Part shown: in pieces, positions 35,210-44,139 of the stretch | Layout of the letters: the number at the start of each line of letters is the position of its first letter | Numbering within the stretch: position 1 is the first letter of the stretch | From: Nodosilinea sp. WJT8-NPBG4 | Lineage (GTDB): Bacteria; Cyanobacteriota; Cyanobacteriia; Phormidesmidales; Phormidesmidaceae | Assembly (NCBI GenBank): GCA_019359285.1 | Contig: JAHHHQ010000054.1 | Location: forward strand, 34,147-98,146 | Direction: 5' to 3' | Length of the DNA: 64,000 bases | The notes under the pieces: model-generated | Databases searched by the model: none | Seen by the model: the letters and a program-made list of their open reading frames with translations, nothing else | Told to the model about the DNA's origin: nothing | Made by a program: the position numbers and the translations under genes

Positions 35210-36265
35210 ATGTCACAAACAACAAAAGCTCTCACGCTTAATGACTTACCCACCCCTCGTTCTGGTAAAACAGAGTGGCCCTGGACTGAGCAAAGCAAAC
35301 CCCTAGGCAATCAAATGCCTGATGGCTCCGAGTATCCCCGCATCAGCGTTGTGACCCCCAGCTATAACTATGGGCAATACATTGAGGAAACCATCCGCTC
35401 AGTCTTATTACAGGGTTACCCAAATCTTGAATTCATTATTATTGATGGCGGCTCTACTGACCAGACGCTTAACGTCATAAGCTCCTACGAACCTTGGCTT
35501 TCCTTTTGGTGTAGCGAACCTGATAAAGGGCAGACAGATGCCATTAATAAAGGGTTTGAGCATTGCACAGGCGATATTTTTGTATGGCTAAACGCCGATG
35601 ATGCCTATCTCAGCCCAACCTGCTTGTACGAGGTTGCAGACCTGTACCGTCAAGGCAATCAACTTGTCATTGGAGCTTGCTTAAATGTTGATGAGTATGA
35701 CCAAGAGCTCATTATATATGAGCAATATAACGGTATTTCTCGACCTCAGACATTTGATGATTATGTTAAATTCTGGTCTTTTGTCCCGTTTCCTCAACCT
35801 GCCGTATTTCTTAGTAAAGAATTGTGTGATAGGGCTTTTCCATTGGATATTAGTCTCAACACAACGATGGACTATCAGCTATTTTTACGCATTCTGGCTC
35901 AAAATCCAAGGGCTGTTTGGGTTGAGAGTCGTTGGGTTAAATTTAAATACCATGGGCTAAATAAAACACTCCAAACGGATAAAAGCCAGTACGAAGAGTA
36001 CTACAAGGTAGCTAGCTCAGAAGCTAAGCGAGCATATTCTGGATTAAGGAGGTTAACTTATCAAACTACAGCCCGCGATTTCATGGCATTAAGATTAGTT
36101 TCTTCTTCCCCAGATAAAGAAAAGCTAAAGATCATCCTTAAAACACTCACTCATCAAATCACACTTATACGCCTTCCTCTGTTTTGGAAAATTTTATTTA
36201 AATCTTTACTGGGTCAAACAATCTATCAGCAAATCAAATATTGGTGGAACTATTATGCAGTCTGA
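35210..36265 (+). CDS. Glycosyltransferase family 2
   Basis: 351 residues, the only GT-A fold transferase in the island. The N-terminal ISVVTPSYNYGQYIEETIRSVLLQGYPNLEFIIIDGGS (positions ~44-81, read in parts) and FVWLNADDAYL supply the nucleotide-sugar and metal (DxD-like NADD) sites. The C-terminal ~80 residues are basic and hydrophobic (LIRLPLFWKILFKSLLG), probably a membrane-association helix. The last 11 nt overlap the next gene, so translation is coupled. Confidence 0.91.
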   Translation: MSQTTKALTLNDLPTPRSGKTEWPWTEQSKPLGNQMPDGSEYPRISVVTPSYNYGQYIEETIRSVLLQGYPNLEFIIIDGGSTDQTLNVISSYEPWLSFWCSEPDKGQTDAINKGFEHCTGDIFVWLNADDAYLSPTCLYEVADLYRQGNQLVIGACLNVDEYDQELIIYEQYNGISRPQTFDDYVKFWSFVPFPQPAVFLSKELCDRAFPLDISLNTTMDYQLFLRILAQNPRAVWVESRWVKFKYHGLNKTLQTDKSQYEEYYKVASSEAKRAYSGLRRLTYQTTARDFMALRLVSSSPDKEKLKIILKTLTHQITLIRLPLFWKILFKSLLGQTIYQQIKYWWNYYAV

Positions 36266-36833
36266 AGCCAATCGTCTTGAAGTAAAATCCGCCGATGAAG
36301 GATATCGTATTTTATCCGTTGGCTGTGGTAGGCAAGAGCCTAAGCCCGGTATTGTTCGGTTAGATATATCAGCAGACGTCGATCCTGATATTGTTTGGGA
36401 TTTAGGGAAATTTCCCTATCCCTTCAGTAATGGCAGTTTTGACGTGATCGAATGTTTTGACGTGATCGAGCATCTGCACGACATTCCTCCGATAATGGAA
36501 GAGTTTCATCGCATCTTAAAGCCAGGCGGCATCCTTAAAATTACAACACCTCATTTCTCCTGCGCCAATTCATATATTGATCCAACCCATCGTTGGCACC
36601 TAAGCTACTTTACGTTTGACTATTTTTGTGATGGCCATGAACTGTCTTATTACTCAAAGGCAAGATTTACAATTCAGCGTCGTCTTTTGATGTTTCAAGG
36701 AGGGCGCTTTAATCGGTTACTTGTTTTCCGATTAGCCAATCGTTTTCCCAAATCCTACGAAGACCGGTGGGCTTGGATTTTTCCGGCTTGGTATATCTAC
36801 TTCGAGTTAACATCTATCGTAGAGGTTAGTTGA
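36255..36833 (+). CDS. SAM-dependent methyltransferase, class I
   Basis: 192 residues. Motif I is YRILSVGCGRQEPKPGIVRLD; the family signature SFDVIECFDVIEHLHD and HRILKPGGILKITTPHFS follow. The short form with SYIDPTHRWHLSYFTFDYF resembles methyltransferases found in surface-sugar clusters. The stretch encoding FDVIECFDVIEHL contains a near-perfect repeat of TTTGACGTGATCGA (36438-36471). The gene overlaps the GT2 gene by 11 nt and the following GT4 by one base (TGATG). Confidence 0.88.
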   Translation: MQSEANRLEVKSADEGYRILSVGCGRQEPKPGIVRLDISADVDPDIVWDLGKFPYPFSNGSFDVIECFDVIEHLHDIPPIMEEFHRILKPGGILKITTPHFSCANSYIDPTHRWHLSYFTFDYFCDGHELSYYSKARFTIQRRLLMFQGGRFNRLLVFRLANRFPKSYEDRWAWIFPAWYIYFELTSIVEVS

Positions 36834-37921
36834 TGCGTGTTGCTCATATTACCCCCACTTATTTTGATAACGATTCAGTCATTGGTGGCGGAGAGCGATA
36901 CCCAACCGAGTTGGCAACCTGGATGTCAAAACACGCCCCAACTGCCTTGGTCAGTTTTGCTCCCAGTCGCCAGACTCGCTATCTTGGCAGTCTCCGAGTT
37001 GAGACGTTTCCGGTTCAACACTTCATTCACGGAAACCGCGTCAATCCCATTAGTTTTCGCTACCTTATGTCAGTAGTTAACGCAGATATTATCCATATTC
37101 ACAACATCAATACGGTTGTATCGGATGTAGCATGTATGATGGGGCGTTTCCTTGGCAAAAAGGTATTTGTAACTGATTACGGGGGTGGCGGTGGTCTGGT
37201 ACTCAACCACAAACTTCCAGTATTTCAGGGGTATCGAGGGGCCATTGCTTACTCCCAGTTTGGGATAGGCTTTATTCCTGAATCATTACAGCGAAAGGTA
37301 ACCTTAATCAAAGGCGGCATCGACATCGATAAGTTTTGCCCCGATCCTTCCTTGCGGAAAGAAAATAAAATTCTCTATGTAGGACGCTTAATGCCCCACA
37401 AGGGCATTAATTACTTAGTTGACGCAATGCGGTTTCTCCGGGAAACGGATTATCGCCTAATTATTATCGGCAGAGCTTATCATGACCAGTTTTACAGCGA
37501 CTTAAAAGAGCAGGCGGAGGGATTACCAATTGAGTTTGTTCATGATGCTAATGATCAGCGTCTTATCAACGAGTATCGAACAGCAAAGGTAACCGTATTG
37601 CCCTCTGTGCATACTACTTGCTATGGCAATTATACTCCCGTACCCGAACTTATGGGCTTCACGTTGTTAGAGTCACAGGCCTGTGGAACTCCAGCCATTT
37701 GTACCGATGCAGGGGCAATGCAAGAGTTTGTAGAGCATGGACAGACAGGTTGGGTAGTTGAGCAAAACTCAGGAGAGGCGATTGCTAAAGCCATCCGCCA
37801 AATTATCAATCTATCTCCAGAAGAGTTTGAGCAGTGGCAGATCCGTTCTCGCCAATGTGTAGCATACCTGAACTGGGAAAGCGTTGTCGAGCAACACCTA
37901 GAGTTGTATGCAAAATCCTAG
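36833..37921 (+). CDS. Glycosyltransferase family 4
   Basis: 362 residues from ATG 36833, which shares a base with the stop of the preceding gene; a TTG one codon upstream is less likely. MRVAHITPTYF and GGGERYPTELATWM open the acceptor domain. The donor domain has ILYVGRLMPHKGINYLVDAM and a modified E-x7-E at LMGFTLLESQACGTPAICTD, where the first Glu is replaced (P-V-P-E-L-M-G-F). This variation makes it a distinct subgroup but probably still active. The 3' end overlaps the next gene by 14 nt. Confidence 0.88.
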   Translation: MRVAHITPTYFDNDSVIGGGERYPTELATWMSKHAPTALVSFAPSRQTRYLGSLRVETFPVQHFIHGNRVNPISFRYLMSVVNADIIHIHNINTVVSDVACMMGRFLGKKVFVTDYGGGGGLVLNHKLPVFQGYRGAIAYSQFGIGFIPESLQRKVTLIKGGIDIDKFCPDPSLRKENKILYVGRLMPHKGINYLVDAMRFLRETDYRLIIIGRAYHDQFYSDLKEQAEGLPIEFVHDANDQRLINEYRTAKVTVLPSVHTTCYGNYTPVPELMGFTLLESQACGTPAICTDAGAMQEFVEHGQTGWVVEQNSGEAIAKAIRQIINLSPEEFEQWQIRSRQCVAYLNWESVVEQHLELYAKS

Positions 37922-39035
37922 TTTGCGGCAAGAAATGACCAGGAAACTCGAAAGACAACCTCTTCGCATTTTGATTGTAACTCATGCTCCATTACTGCCT
38001 GAGCATGGAGCGGCCCAAGTAGCGATTAATCTAGGTCAAGCCTTCGAAGATCTAGGACATGAAGTTACCCTTTGGTCTCCACAACCTGTTCCATCAGAAA
38101 TTAAACAGTGGAATCAATCTCGTTACATGCGAAAAAAGCTACAAAGCTATCTAGAAACTCAAGATACATTCAATGTAATTGATTGTCCCCCAATTTTTAT
38201 TACGAAGTCTTTTGAAAAAAAATCGATTGTTGTCTCCCGGCATGTACAGCCTGATTTGTTATATATATTAAGCACCTTAAAGATTGATCGCGATGCGAGC
38301 TGGAAAAACTTTCTCAGTTTTCCAGTAAGATTGCTTATCTCCATTTCTGACGCCATTAGCATTGTTTTTGGATGGTACATAGCTGACTATATTTTTTGCT
38401 TGGGTACGCATGAACTGGAATGGATGACAAAGTGGTTTCCAGCTTTACGTGGAAAACTCAGCGCTTATTACAACGCAATATCTGAGAATGAGCAGGGAAG
38501 TTTAAAGAAAATAAGAGCAGATAGAAGTCTTGAGCAGCTGCCTCACATCAGGTTTTTGTGGATTGGCCGTTGGGTAAGACATAAAGGCATTAGAGAATTA
38601 GAGAGCTTTATAAGCTCTTGGCTCTTAAACAGCCCTCAAGATAGTTTCACGATCGCTGGGTGCGGCAATTGTGAAACTTCAAAATCTCTCTTGAGATTGA
38701 AGAAGATAGAGCAAGTCAGCATAGTCCCTAGTTTTGATAGAACAACACTTCTTGAATTGTTAAACAGCCATAATATCGGCTTATTTTGTAGCCAGGTAGA
38801 AGGATGGGGGCTTTGTTTAAACGAAATGCTGGAGTCTGGAATGCCTGTTTTTGCGACTAATACAGGGGGAGTTTCGGACCTTAAACGATCGTTAAATGAA
38901 AGAATCTTTGCATTCCCACCTAATGCCCAGTCAATAAATGAGGTAACAAGCCAAAGCACTTTTGATGATACTTATTACAACTATTTTTCCTGGGATTCTA
39001 TTGCAAAATCCTATCTCGAAAAAATATTTGATTAA
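37908..39035 (+). CDS. Glycosyltransferase, GT-B fold (GT4-like)
   Basis: 375 residues. LRILIVTHAPLLPEHGAAQVAINL is the acceptor-domain opening, preceded by about 19 residues that overlap the upstream gene; ATG 37935 (MTRKLERQP) would avoid most of the overlap. The donor domain contains FLWIGRWVRHKGIREL and VEGWGLCLNEMLESGMPVFATNTGG, an E-x7-E variant. It is one of the AT-richest genes in the window, without GCGATCGC. Most likely transfers a sugar in the same assembly line. Confidence 0.82.
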   Translation: MQNPSLRQEMTRKLERQPLRILIVTHAPLLPEHGAAQVAINLGQAFEDLGHEVTLWSPQPVPSEIKQWNQSRYMRKKLQSYLETQDTFNVIDCPPIFITKSFEKKSIVVSRHVQPDLLYILSTLKIDRDASWKNFLSFPVRLLISISDAISIVFGWYIADYIFCLGTHELEWMTKWFPALRGKLSAYYNAISENEQGSLKKIRADRSLEQLPHIRFLWIGRWVRHKGIRELESFISSWLLNSPQDSFTIAGCGNCETSKSLLRLKKIEQVSIVPSFDRTTLLELLNSHNIGLFCSQVEGWGLCLNEMLESGMPVFATNTGGVSDLKRSLNERIFAFPPNAQSINEVTSQSTFDDTYYNYFSWDSIAKSYLEKIFD

Positions 39036-39240
39036 GACTAAATTTATTACTCTAGGACAGCAAAACCTGTCCCCACAAACAGGTAATATCATTTACAGCC
39101 TAACCATAGGCTATTGAATGAATATCTCTATCAACAGTTCAAAGCACTCTCCTTCAAAACGACTTTAACATAAGTCCTGAGGGTTTCGATGCATCGCCTT
39201 CTGACAAATAAGTGCCCAGTCAGCGAAAACAACATCTTTT

Positions 39241-40116
39241 ATGAATTCATTCTTTGTCATAGGTTGTCCGAGATCAGGAACAACTTTTCTAATGGAATGT
39301 CTAGCAGCATTGCCTTACACAGAATGTGTATCTGGGATCTCTTTTCCGGTACCTATGGCCCATCTTGCCGCTCAACAACTACCCGAGCAAACAATACATT
39401 GTTTAGAGTATGGTCTAAGATCTACTCTGAACGTGTATCTTGATGCTGTTCCCAACTCTCGGTTTAAAGCATTCCACCGCTTAGCGGCTGGCTTCCTGGG
39501 GGTTAGCGAGGCCAAAAAAATATTGCAGCGGCGACGGCAACTTCAAAACTTGATTTATAAGGAGCCATTTTTCAGCTTCTCGCCTAGTTTCCTTTATAGA
39601 GCACTGCCGGATTGCAAAATCATATATTTGTATCGCGATGGCCGCGATTGTGCAAACTCATTAGTTGAATGCTATGACGTGCTCACCAATGCAAAGCTCA
39701 AAACCCTAGATACATCAGAATCAGTACTAGGTTATCAGCATAAAGACTTTTGGATACCTTGGTGGGTTGCCGCTGATCAAGCAGACATCTTTATTGAAGC
39801 ATCGCCTTATGTTCGTTCCATTTGGATGTGGAAAGAAATGGTGAGTTGCTGCGAATCCTTTTTTTCTCAAGCTAACGTAATAACAAGTGAACGAATTTTG
39901 AAAATAAAATACGAAGACTTGGCACATGAGCCTATAATCTTTGGGGAGAAGATAGTCAACTATATTGGTGCCGATTTTGACACTCGTATTCAAAAACGCT
40001 TTAGACAAGCTTCAGTTAAAGCTATTGGAAAGTACAAGAAGCGAGATGCTTTAGACATTAAATTGGCGGAGCAAGTTGCGCATCGTGAGTTGAGCTTATA
40101 CGGTTATATTGCCTAG
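39241..40116 (+). CDS. Sulfotransferase family protein
   Basis: 291 residues. Transfers sulfate from PAPS to a hydroxyl. The 5'-phosphosulfate loop is GCPRSGTTFLME (residues 8-19). The 3'-phosphate motif is IYLYRDGRDCANSLVE (~128-143), with Arg and Ser in canonical places, and KYEDLAHEP is the third conserved element. There is no membrane segment, so it acts in the cytoplasm, before export. Among cyanobacteria, sulfated exopolysaccharides such as synechan are known to depend on sulfotransferases inside the polysaccharide locus. The presence here implies a sulfated product. AT-rich; preceded by a 205-bp spacer. Confidence 0.9.
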   Translation: MNSFFVIGCPRSGTTFLMECLAALPYTECVSGISFPVPMAHLAAQQLPEQTIHCLEYGLRSTLNVYLDAVPNSRFKAFHRLAAGFLGVSEAKKILQRRRQLQNLIYKEPFFSFSPSFLYRALPDCKIIYLYRDGRDCANSLVECYDVLTNAKLKTLDTSESVLGYQHKDFWIPWWVAADQADIFIEASPYVRSIWMWKEMVSCCESFFSQANVITSERILKIKYEDLAHEPIIFGEKIVNYIGADFDTRIQKRFRQASVKAIGKYKKRDALDIKLAEQVAHRELSLYGYIA

Positions 40117-40269
40117 CTCGGCACCACCATTCTCTAGTCTTCAGCTGATAAACGAAGTCAAACTTCATGTAAGTCGTTGCCTTTGAATCCCATTATAAAA
40201 AACTATGATTAAGCAAATAGCCTGATTGAGGTCAGCGATTGAGACATCAAACCGAAGAGCCACTCTAGG

Positions 40270-41388
40270 ATGAGTAGTCAAGTAAATAAAGAAATTTGCC
40301 AAATTGTCCCACGTCTTCCTCCAGATATTGATGGGGTAGGTGATTATGCTCTCAATTTAGCGCATCAGCTTAGATCAGATTTTGGCATTAACACCCACTT
40401 TATAGTTTGTGACCCAGCTTGGGTAAGATCTGATCAGTTAGAGGGCTTTAAAGTTAATCAAGTTAATTCTCGATCGACAAAATCTCTTATTACTCAATTA
40501 GCTAATATTGACCTGAGTGGTCCTATTCTGCTTCATTATGTTGGCTATGGCTACGCGAAACGTGGGTGCCCGACCTGGCTAGTCGATGGATTAAAAATTT
40601 GGAAGCATCAACGCCAACAGGCGCGCCTAGTGATAATGTTTCACGAAGTTTTCGCCTTTGGCCCAATTTGGACAAGCGCTTTCTGGCTCTCTGCAATACA
40701 GAAATGCTTAGTAAAACGACTAGTTAGATTAAGCGATCGCATTCTCACTAGCAAGCATTTTTATGCAGAGCTGCTTCAGAGTTCTGCTCCGGATCGGTTT
40801 ACAAATATTCCAACATTTCCTGTCTTTTCAACCGTAGGCGAACTGCAAAGTCCTTCTAGACTTTTTGAGAAAACCCGTCGCCTTGTCATTTTTGGGGGGC
40901 GCAGAAATCGTTCCAAAGTTTATAAAGACTCCTTAGAGCAATTGCGCCAAATTTGCAGATATTTGGACATTCAACAGATTTTTGACATTGGACCAGTCCT
41001 CGACTCCCTCCCTGCCAAAATAGATAACGTACCGATTATCGCTGCCGGTTGCCTCCCTAGCGAAGAGATCTCTACTATCCTCTCTAACTCGATCGCAGGT
41101 TTTTTCAGCTACCATCCTGCATTTCTTGGCAAATCCACGATTTTCGCAGCGTACTGTGCCCACCGAATCATACCTATCAGCGCTACTATGACCGATCTCC
41201 CCGAAGAGGGACTGCAACCTGGCAAGCATTACGCCCTTCCAGCTCAATACAACACCGAGAAAAGGGATATGGCATTAATGCAGGCGATCGCAGACGATGC
41301 CTATGCCTGGTATCAGATGCACAGCTTATCAGCACAAGCCAAAGCCTACTACACGCTTCTGTCAGACTTGGAAATTGCACAACTATGA
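40270..41388 (+). CDS. Glycosyltransferase-like protein, GT-B fold (divergent)
   Basis: 372 residues. The opening ICQIVPRLPPDIDGVGDYALNLAHQL is a good GT-B acceptor-domain start. The donor half keeps the general pattern (LVIFGGRRNRSKVYKDSLEQL, AGCLPSEEISTILSNSIAGFFSYHPAFLGKSTIFAAYCAHRI, read in parts), but the usual E-x7-E is not visible. It may have another catalytic residue or be a non-catalytic partner. Function is inferred from the island context. ATGA overlap with the following methyltransferase couples their translation. Confidence 0.72.
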   Translation: MSSQVNKEICQIVPRLPPDIDGVGDYALNLAHQLRSDFGINTHFIVCDPAWVRSDQLEGFKVNQVNSRSTKSLITQLANIDLSGPILLHYVGYGYAKRGCPTWLVDGLKIWKHQRQQARLVIMFHEVFAFGPIWTSAFWLSAIQKCLVKRLVRLSDRILTSKHFYAELLQSSAPDRFTNIPTFPVFSTVGELQSPSRLFEKTRRLVIFGGRRNRSKVYKDSLEQLRQICRYLDIQQIFDIGPVLDSLPAKIDNVPIIAAGCLPSEEISTILSNSIAGFFSYHPAFLGKSTIFAAYCAHRIIPISATMTDLPEEGLQPGKHYALPAQYNTEKRDMALMQAIADDAYAWYQMHSLSAQAKAYYTLLSDLEIAQL

Positions 41389-42086
41389 ATCAGTCAGCCT
41401 TAACTCCTAGTGCACTGCACAAACATCGGCAACAGGCTGCCGAAGCAAGCGCTGGCATCAGCAGCGAACCCATCTATACCTGCTTTGAGAGAGAACTACT
41501 GCACCGTTCAGCTACTGGATCTGTGCTGGACTGGGGAGCTGGACAGGGGTTGCTAACCCAGCGGTTGCTGAACTTAAAGCAATTCCAATCCGTTACTGCC
41601 GCAGATATACAGCCTCGTCCGGAAACTATTGATGCTGCCATTAAATGGAGCCAGGCTGATCTTAATAACCCGTTGACCCTGGAAAACGAGATCTTTGATG
41701 TAATTGTTTCCGCAGAAGTTATCGAGCACCTTGAAAACCCCAGAGCTATTGCTCGAGAATGGTTTCGATTACTTAAACCCGGTGGTCTCCTTATATTTAG
41801 TACCCCCAACAACGAGAGCTGGCGGGCAATTCTAGCCTTGATTTTGCAAGGCCATTTTGTTGAGTTCGGTGATTCATCCTACCCTGCACATATCACCGCT
41901 TTGGTACGAAAAGACATCACTCACATCTTGAGCGAAGCAGGCTTTTACTCGCCTGAGTTTGTATTTACTAATATCGGGAAAATTCCTAAATTCCCTCACC
42001 ATCACTGGCAGAGCTTACCGTTGGGTTTCCTGAGAGGAGTACGCTTTAGCGATAACGTTCTGGCTGTTACCTATAAATCACAATAA
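41385..42086 (+). CDS. SAM-dependent methyltransferase, class I
   Basis: 233 residues. Motif I is GSVLDWGAGQGLLTQRLL and the strand-2 acidic motif is VTAADIQPRP. FDVIVSAEVIEHLENPRAIAREWFRLLKPGGLLIFSTPN, read across residues ~105-143, is textbook for the Methyltransf_11/23 group. It starts inside the stop of the upstream gene. Acceptor unknown; a sugar hydroxyl is likely from context. Confidence 0.88.
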   Translation: MNQSALTPSALHKHRQQAAEASAGISSEPIYTCFERELLHRSATGSVLDWGAGQGLLTQRLLNLKQFQSVTAADIQPRPETIDAAIKWSQADLNNPLTLENEIFDVIVSAEVIEHLENPRAIAREWFRLLKPGGLLIFSTPNNESWRAILALILQGHFVEFGDSSYPAHITALVRKDITHILSEAGFYSPEFVFTNIGKIPKFPHHHWQSLPLGFLRGVRFSDNVLAVTYKSQ

Positions 42087-42167
42087 GCTTTCAAAGTTAC
42101 AGAAATGCGAATCGTCAGAAGCAATCTCGACAAAAAACCAAATTACAAACATTAACTATCTTAAAAT

Positions 42168-43082
42168 ATGGGAGTCATTAGCCTCATTAATCGCCCGGAA
42201 TACTTCTTTCAACCGAATCAAATCATTAAGCGATTTAAGTTGAATTTTGATATTTCTCCTGTTTCCGAAACTTTCGACTTACCCTGGGGAGTTGAAATCA
42301 ACGCTTTTCCTGGAGAAGTGATTGGACGATCTATCTCTGCTATGGGAATCTATGATTTGTGCGTTTCGGAAACACTGTGGCGGATTATTGACGAGGGTGA
42401 AACCTGCATTGATGTGGGAGCTAATATTGGTTACATGACCAGTTTAATGGCACATCAGGTTGGTCTAAGAGGCAAAGTTATCGCTTTTGAACCTCATCCA
42501 AGCATTTACCAACGGCTCTCTAATAATGTTCGAAGCTGGAGTACAGAAAAGAACTGGACTCAGATCGAAACTAGCAACCTGGCTATCTCTGAACAACTGG
42601 GGCAAGCACAGTTGTTCATACCCATGAATTTCGACCTCAACCAAGGCACAGCTTCTCTTATGCTTTCCTCAGATGAGGTTGATTATTCAACCGGCCAGCA
42701 ACTTGTAGTTGAAACTGATACTTTAGACAACCTATTCAATAATCTTAAGATTGAGATTGAGCTTTTGAAAATCGATGTTGAGGGGCATGAAATAAACGTG
42801 CTGCTAGGTGCAGAAAAATTGCTAGAAGAAAATCGAATTCGTGACATTATTTTTGAGGAGCACCGAGCTTATCCAAATCCTGTTTCTGAGTTTTTGAAAG
42901 AAAAAGGATATTCCATCTATAGAGTTACAAAAAAGTTTCTTAAGCCTGATTTAGTGCCGCCTCAAGCAGCAGGTTTCCATCCCTGGGAGCCACCTTGCTA
43001 CCTAGCTACAAAAGACGTTAATCGTGTGGCTAGTCGATTTAAACCGTTGGGTTGGAAGTGCCTTAGAAATACGACATCTTGA
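42168..43082 (+). CDS. FkbM family methyltransferase
   Basis: 304 residues. Motif I is CIDVGANIGYMTSLMAHQVG, VIAFEPHP follows, and the diagnostic LLKIDVEGHEINVLLGAEKLL is near residue 200. FkbM enzymes methylate hydroxyls, often of sugars, and are common in polysaccharide clusters. The N-terminal ~70 residues (INRPEYFFQPNQIIKRF...) are an extension typical of the cyanobacterial versions. The 81-bp upstream spacer has no hairpin of note. Confidence 0.91.
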   Translation: MGVISLINRPEYFFQPNQIIKRFKLNFDISPVSETFDLPWGVEINAFPGEVIGRSISAMGIYDLCVSETLWRIIDEGETCIDVGANIGYMTSLMAHQVGLRGKVIAFEPHPSIYQRLSNNVRSWSTEKNWTQIETSNLAISEQLGQAQLFIPMNFDLNQGTASLMLSSDEVDYSTGQQLVVETDTLDNLFNNLKIEIELLKIDVEGHEINVLLGAEKLLEENRIRDIIFEEHRAYPNPVSEFLKEKGYSIYRVTKKFLKPDLVPPQAAGFHPWEPPCYLATKDVNRVASRFKPLGWKCLRNTTS

Positions 43083-43116
43083 CACTGGAATAGGCTAATT
43101 TTCTAACGCATGTTCT

Positions 43117-44139
43117 ATGAAAATTCTTTTATGCTCAACCTATTTTTATCCAAGTTTAGGGGGCAGTGAAACTGACGCTGAAATTTTTGCTAGAGAATTT
43201 GTCAAACTAGGTCATGCTGTCAAAGTTGTAACTCAAACTTTAGGGAGTAATCTCGACGATAGGGGCAGGGCTTTTCCTTTCGAAGTTATTCGACAGCCCA
43301 GTGCCTCACATTTGCTTAGCCTCACGCGCTGGAGCGATGTTTGCTTTCAGAATGGCATCATTCTTAAACAAGTTTGGGCACTGTGGCTTACCCAAACCCC
43401 CTGGGTCATTCGTCATCAGACCTGGATTCAACATCCTGGTCAACAGCCAACTTGGTTGACGCAACTAAAACTTCGTATGGTTAGGCTCGCCACCTCGATT
43501 ACTATCAGTCAACCTATCGCTGATCACCTAAATTATCCATCCACTTTAATTCCTAACCCTTATCGTGAAGACTTGTTTCGCCATCTTCCAGAGATTCCAC
43601 GCATTAAAGAATTGGTGTTTTTGGGGCGTTTGGTATCTGATAAAGGCTTAGATTTACTGCTAAATGCTATAGCAAGTCTCAAGAACAACAACCTATACCC
43701 TCAGTTAACTGTGATTGGCACTGGTGAAGAAGATGAAGCCCTGCGTCAACAAGCCGAGAGCCTCCAGATCAATGAACAAGTTCATTTTGTTGGCGCAAAA
43801 GTTGGCGATGAGTTAGTTCACTTACTTAATGAACACCAAATTTTGGTTGTTCCCTCCCGTTGGCATGAGCCCTTTGGGGTTGTAGCCTTAGAAGGCATTG
43901 CCTGTGGTTGCGTCGTCGTTGGGTCATCAGGAGGTGGGCTAAAAGATGCCATTGGTGATTGCGGTACTACATTTCCTAATGGTGATGAGGCATCGCTAGG
44001 GCAAGTGCTTTGCCGTCTGCTTACTCAGCCTGAGTTACTAATCCGTTATCGAGCTAATGCGCCTAGTCACTTAGCAAAGCACCAACAAACGACCGTGGCT
44101 AAAGCCTACCTTCAAGTTTTAGAGGCTGCTTGCCGATGA
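43117..44139 (+). CDS. Glycosyltransferase family 4
   Basis: 340 residues. MKILLCSTYFYPSLGGSETDAEIFAREFV is the acceptor-domain opening. The donor site shows LVFLGRLVSDKGLDLLLNAI and SRWHEPFGVVALEGIACGCVVVGSSGGG with E-x7-E intact. The WHEPFGVVALEG form is close to the GT4 subgroup that uses GDP- or UDP-hexoses. The stop overlaps the next start (ATGA at 44136-44139), so it is translationally coupled to the polymerase/ligase gene. Confidence 0.9.
   Translation: MKILLCSTYFYPSLGGSETDAEIFAREFVKLGHAVKVVTQTLGSNLDDRGRAFPFEVIRQPSASHLLSLTRWSDVCFQNGIILKQVWALWLTQTPWVIRHQTWIQHPGQQPTWLTQLKLRMVRLATSITISQPIADHLNYPSTLIPNPYREDLFRHLPEIPRIKELVFLGRLVSDKGLDLLLNAIASLKNNNLYPQLTVIGTGEEDEALRQQAESLQINEQVHFVGAKVGDELVHLLNEHQILVVPSRWHEPFGVVALEGIACGCVVVGSSGGGLKDAIGDCGTTFPNGDEASLGQVLCRLLTQPELLIRYRANAPSHLAKHQQTTVAKAYLQVLEAACR

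Noticed and set aside
39189..39443. 84-codon plus frame overlapping the sulfotransferase start
   Set aside because: Out of frame with the clear PAPS-binding loop and without any similarity.
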